The notes beneath the pieces are model-generated. The model had not been told where the DNA came from. It searched no databases and was given only the letters and a program-made list of their open reading frames with translations. From IMG/VR virus record IMGVR_UViG_3300006919_011815, positions 1-24,458 of that record: a stretch of 24,458 nt of DNA. One strand, 5' to 3'. Shown in pieces: positions 24,223-24,458 of the stretch. The translations under genes were made by a program, and so were the position numbers. Origin of the DNA: a virus. How positions within the stretch are numbered: position 1 is the first letter of the stretch; every line of letters starts with the position of its first letter.

Positions 24223-24458
24223 ATGTCTGTAACTCCGACTCCAACGCTGACTGTAACGCCGTCGAAAACTCCTTCTGGTAGTTCATCTTCCCCTTCACCT
24301 TGCCCCAGTAGTACTCCAAGTAAGACTCCATCAGTAACTCCTTCGATTACACCAACAATCTCTGTTACACCTTCTGTTACTCCATCAGTAACTCCTTCGA
24401 TTACACCAACAATCTCTGTTACACCTTCTGTTACTCCATCAGTAACTCCTTCGATTAC
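24223..24458 (+). CDS. Second Ser/Thr-Val-Thr-Pro repeat protein (partial, 3' end off window)
   Basis: An ATG at 24223 opens a frame that stays open to the window end (78 codons plus two bases). It begins [20 protein letters not shown], has a Cys-containing linker ([14 protein letters not shown]) and then enters [18 protein letters not shown] repeats. It lies 23 bases after the stop of the preceding stalk protein. GTGAG upstream is a weak ribosome site, and no octamer is seen, so it is probably co-transcribed. Only the repeat start is visible. It may be a repeat-only linker protein or the N-terminal stalk of a longer protein. An alternative is that the two genes were once one and a stop arose between them, but the new ATG and the non-repeat intergenic bases argue for separate genes. 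Confidence 0.7.
   Translation, partial: MSVTPTPTLTVTPSKTPSGSSSSPSPCPSSTPSKTPSVTPSITPTISVTPSVTPSVTPSITPTISVTPSVTPSVTPSI
24331..24458 (+). repeat. 54-bp tandem repeats encoding [18 protein letters not shown]
   Basis: Units start at 24331, 24385 and 24439. The first two are identical over 54 bases and the third matches over its 20 visible bases. Each encodes 18 residues in frame with the partial gene from 24223. The array continues off the window. Confidence 0.93.

Overview
The window looks like part of the late (virion) region of an AT-rich, T4-like contractile-tailed phage, probably from an environmental or marine source. The evidence is a gp25-like baseplate wedge gene followed by a gp6/baseplate-J-like gene, then a run of very large beta-rich tail or adhesin genes, collar-type fibre genes, a phage tail lysozyme, and repeated T4-late-promoter-like octamers (TATAAATA and one- or two-base variants) directly upstream of start codons on both strands. 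Genes are tightly packed, and no gene-free stretch exceeds about 60 bases. No tRNA, CRISPR array, integrase or transposase was seen.

Left arm (1-5536, all minus strand). Reading leftwards from a 40-base divergent promoter region: a 164-residue unknown protein, a 67-residue zinc-ribbon protein and a phage tail lysozyme, joined by overlapping stop/start codons. A perfect TATAAATA then precedes a second operon: a Sec-exported DUF1549/DUF1553 protein with a CxxCH motif, a Tat-exported DUF1501 protein, and a beta-propeller protein whose C-terminus is an 11-residue Cys repeat running off the window. DUF1549/DUF1553 plus DUF1501 is a gene pair typical of Planctomycetes, Verrucomicrobia and relatives. 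Finding it under a phage late promoter is the most unusual feature here, and it suggests (inference) a host in or near the PVC group.

Right arm (5577-24458, all plus strand). gp25-like and gp6-like wedge proteins come first. Next are a 742-residue PKD-domain protein, a 972-residue unknown, a 173-residue PKD-like protein, a 1106-residue protein with LamG-like and propeller-like segments, and a 654-residue NHL-like protein. These are followed by a 203-residue collar-like protein, two fibres sharing an N-terminal RRG...GELGYTTD module (the second with a tail-collar domain and a Gly-rich tip), a lectin-like protein with a long Ser/Thr-Val-Thr-Pro stalk, and the start of another protein made almost wholly of that repeat. 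The layout suggests a baseplate core followed by layers of increasingly peripheral, glycan-facing adhesion proteins.

Regulation. Eight start codons on both strands are preceded by a TAAATA-core octamer, six of them with only 5-6 bases between octamer and ATG. If these act like T4 late promoters, transcripts would begin at or next to the ATG, giving leaderless or nearly leaderless messages. This fits the near absence of Shine-Dalgarno sequences in the window.
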